The position numbers and the translations under genes are program-made. The notes beneath the pieces are model-generated. The model was not told where the DNA came from, did no database searches, and worked only from the letters and a program-made list of their open reading frames with translations. From NCBI GenBank assembly GCA_902794115.1, contig CADBGD010000010.1, positions 1-41,882 on the forward strand: a stretch of DNA of 41,882 nucleotides. Direction: 5' to 3'. Source of the stretch: Oscillospiraceae bacterium. Its GTDB lineage: Bacteria > Bacillota > Clostridia > Saccharofermentanales > Saccharofermentanaceae. Shown here one piece after another: positions 40,053-41,882 of the stretch; position 1 is the first letter of the stretch; the number at the start of each line of letters is the position of its first letter.

Positions 40053-41092
40053 TGGAGAAGAGATTTATTCTGGACCTGACTCTCCCTGAATGGGAAGAAT
40101 ACATAAAAGAGAAGGGACTTCCGAAATTCCGGGCATCCCAGATCTATTCCTGGCTGAGTAAGGGCGTGATCGATGTGGAGAAGATGACCAATCTTCCAAA
40201 GACGATCCATGCGGCCCTGAAAGAAGACTTTATCACGGAGAGCATGTCCGTGGAACGCCACCTGGAGTCACGGATCGACGGGACCCAGAAATTTGTCTTC
40301 CGCCTTTATGACGGACATCTGATCGAGACCGTGCTGATGCGGTATAAAACAGGTCTTTCGATCTGTATCTCCTCGCAGGCAGGATGCAAGATGGGATGCC
40401 GGTTTTGCGCCTCGGCCCATGCCGGATTCGGCCGGTCCCTGACATCCGGAGAAATGCTCGGACAGGTTCTCCTTGCAGGTGCATTTGCCGGAGAAAGAAT
40501 CCATAGCGTCGTGGTAATGGGAATCGGAGAACCCTTCGACAACTATGATGCCCTGATCGGCTTTTTGAAACTCGCCAATGACGAGAAAGGCTTGAATCTC
40601 GGCGCTCGCCACATAACCGTGTCAACTTGCGGACTTGTGCCTCAAATGATACAATTTTCAAAGATCGATATGCAGGTCAATCTGTCGGTATCCCTGCATG
40701 CGCCTAACGATGAGCTGCGGAAGAGCATTATGCCGATCGCGAACCGCTATTCGCTGGGAGAGCTTCTGGATGCCTGCCGGGAGTATGAGAAGAATACGAA
40801 CCGGCGGATCACTTTCGAGTACTCGCTGTTCGACGGCGTCAATGATACGCCGGAGTGTGCGAGGGAGCTTTGTAAAGTGCTTCACGGGATCCACTGCCAT
40901 ATCAATCTGATCGCGGCCAACGAGTTCGATGGCAGTCCTTTCCATCGGAGCCGTCCCGAGTCGGTAAGGTCTTTTCAGGATCTTCTGACCAAAAATGGCA
41001 TGACGGTCACGCTCAGGCGCGAAATGGGAACGGACATTATGGCGGCCTGCGGGCAGCTGCGTAGAGGAATTAAGGAGAAAGAAGAGACATGA
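40049..41092 (+). CDS. rlmN: 23S rRNA A2503 / tRNA A37 methyltransferase (radical SAM)
   Basis: Radical-SAM enzyme making 2-methyladenosine; 347 residues. The cluster motif is Cys113-x3-Cys117-x2-Cys120 (CKMGCRFC). The two extra reaction cysteines are also present: one in SICISSQAG just before the cluster and Cys334 in MAACGQL near the end. An arginine-based substitution typical of Cfr was not apparent. The start is ATG 40049 or the adjacent ATG 40052, with CGGAGGAA upstream. Its stop overlaps the PP2C start (ATGA). Confidence 0.96.
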   Translation: MMEKRFILDLTLPEWEEYIKEKGLPKFRASQIYSWLSKGVIDVEKMTNLPKTIHAALKEDFITESMSVERHLESRIDGTQKFVFRLYDGHLIETVLMRYKTGLSICISSQAGCKMGCRFCASAHAGFGRSLTSGEMLGQVLLAGAFAGERIHSVVVMGIGEPFDNYDALIGFLKLANDEKGLNLGARHITVSTCGLVPQMIQFSKIDMQVNLSVSLHAPNDELRKSIMPIANRYSLGELLDACREYEKNTNRRITFEYSLFDGVNDTPECARELCKVLHGIHCHINLIAANEFDGSPFHRSRPESVRSFQDLLTKNGMTVTLRREMGTDIMAACGQLRRGIKEKEET

Positions 41093-41823
41093 AAGTCGTG
41101 AGTGTATCGGACAAGGGTCTGGTACGCGCCAACAATGAGGATTGCCTTTCGGTTTTTTCTGTCGGCCGGGACGATTGTTTCGTTATCGCGGACGGAATGG
41201 GCGGTCATGCGGCCGGGGAGCTTGCCAGCCGCACGGCGGTGGACTATGTCATGCAGTCTCTGAATGATTATCTCTATGAAGCGGACGATCCCCAGAAGCT
41301 TCTGAAACTTCTTTCTTTTACCCTGGAAAAAGCAAATGTAAAAGTATATCTGGCCTCCCTCGGCAGCTTCCGCTACAGAGGAATGGGTACGACGTTGACG
41401 GTGGCGGTACTTCGTGACGGAGTGCTGTATATTTCCCACATCGGAGACTGTCGGATCTACCGCCTTCACGGGCAGAAGATGAATGTCATTACCAAGGATC
41501 ACACGCTGGTGCAGGATCTGGTGGACGCGGGGCTGATCACGGAGGCGCAGGCAGCCGTGCATCCCAACAAAAACTACATTACGCGGGCGCTGGGCGTTGC
41601 GGAAAAAGTGGAGATCGACTTTTCCGAGTTTACGTTCGCGGAGAATGAAAGAATACTGCTGTGCTCCGACGGGCTGACGAATTTCGTGACGGAAGACAAG
41701 ATCGCGGAGATCCTTGCCTCCGACGATTGCGGCGGCATCCACGGAAGTGATCAATCTGGAAGCGATCCTGAACCTTCCGAAAGGGACGGAGAATTTCCTG
41801 ACGGACATTCACGGGGAATATGA
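41089..41823 (+). pseudogene. PP2C-type protein phosphatase, C-terminus replaced
   Basis: Stp/PrpC-like Ser/Thr phosphatase, normally antagonist of a PASTA kinase. The family is clear through about residue 210: NNEDCL, ADGMGGHAAGE (metal Asp35), MGTTLTVAVL, SHIGDCRIYRL, KDHTLVQDLVDAG, ITRALG and LLCSDGLTN. After ILASDD the frame reads [11 protein letters not shown] and further residues to a stop at 41823, unlike any phosphatase: the expected RGG-x-DN metal-binding end is missing. From about 41717 the +1 frame instead encodes the start of a class III fructose-bisphosphatase. So this is a truncated gene or a chimeric join, not an intact phosphatase. The usual PknB and RsgA genes are absent after it. 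Confidence 0.85.
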
Positions 41824-41882
41824 GGCGTTCAACCATGTCCTCAAAAACGGGTCGGGATCTGTCCGCCGCAAGATCGACGATG
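41714..41882 (+). pseudogene. fbp: Fructose-1,6-bisphosphatase class III, 5'-truncated fragment reaching window end
   Basis: Read in the frame +1 to the phosphatase, the sequence gives [19 protein letters not shown], then [20 protein letters not shown], then [16 protein letters not shown]. This matches the N-terminal region of Bacillota class III fructose-bisphosphatases, including the metal-binding DIHGEYE. The first 15 or more residues expected before PTIAA are missing: a stop codon lies a short distance upstream in this frame, and the only candidate start is TTG 41714 with a poor ribosome binding site. The gene continues past the right edge. Gluconeogenic role if intact elsewhere. Confidence 0.8.

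Noticed and set aside
1..41882. tRNA, rRNA, insertion sequences, prophage genes, CRISPR arrays or a replication origin
   Set aside because: I saw no cloverleaf-type sequence, transposase or integrase motif, regular direct-repeat array or DnaA-box cluster anywhere in the window.

Overview
The window comes from a low-to-medium G+C Bacillota of the class Clostridia. Evidence for this is a PolC-type replicative polymerase, an IspH fused to ribosomal protein S1 (a clostridial signature), a clostridial-type HutP, the ScpA/ScpB pair and strong AGGAGG-type ribosome binding sites. It is almost entirely core chromosome: translation, replication, isoprenoid and lipid precursors, cell-wall turnover. There are no tRNA or rRNA genes, insertion sequences, phage genes or CRISPR arrays. 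A GH120-type beta-xylosidase suggests a plant-fibre-fed habitat such as gut or rumen; that is inference.

Layout. (1) 1-2453, minus strand: a response regulator followed by its sensor kinase, which runs off the left edge. (2) 2714-6947, plus: rRNA-type methyltransferase, RluA-type pseudouridine synthase, HD protein and GH120 xylosidase, tightly packed and closed by a terminator. (3) 7126-17691, plus: ileS (type 2), site-2 protease, trpS, scpA, scpB, an RpiR-type regulator, hutP, cmk and the ispH-S1 fusion, closed by a strong terminator. (4) 18025-19446, plus: a secreted SH3-NlpC/P60 peptidoglycan hydrolase under a palindrome-flanked promoter, converging on an M20 dipeptidase on the minus strand (19450-20784). 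(5) 20965-22710, plus: rpsB-tsf, preceded by a leader that looks able to switch pairing over the ribosome binding site. (6) 22845-23567: a histidine-phosphatase gene with its own promoter. (7) 23656 to the right edge, plus: pyrH, frr, uppS, cdsA, dxr, rseP, ispG, polC, priA, def, fmt, rsmB, rlmN and a PP2C phosphatase gene.

The genes join ribosome production and recycling (S1, S2, EF-Ts, RRF, RsmB, RlmN, formylation/deformylation, two aminoacyl-tRNA synthetases) to the MEP isoprenoid route (Dxr, IspG, IspH), undecaprenyl and CDP-diacylglycerol synthesis, and DNA replication, restart and segregation.

The most notable items are: the right end, where PP2C coding sequence breaks off and passes, through a short stretch readable in both frames, into the N-terminal part of a class III fructose-1,6-bisphosphatase that lacks its own start; an internal promoter and start codon that could make free S1 from the ispH-S1 gene; the rpsB leader; a 14-residue insertion between the two catalytic residues of the GH120 enzyme; a HutP-type RNA-binding protein far from any hut gene; a [4Fe-4S]-type cysteine set in TrpRS; and a 24-bp in-frame tandem duplication in polC. 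No wholly new multi-gene system is evident.
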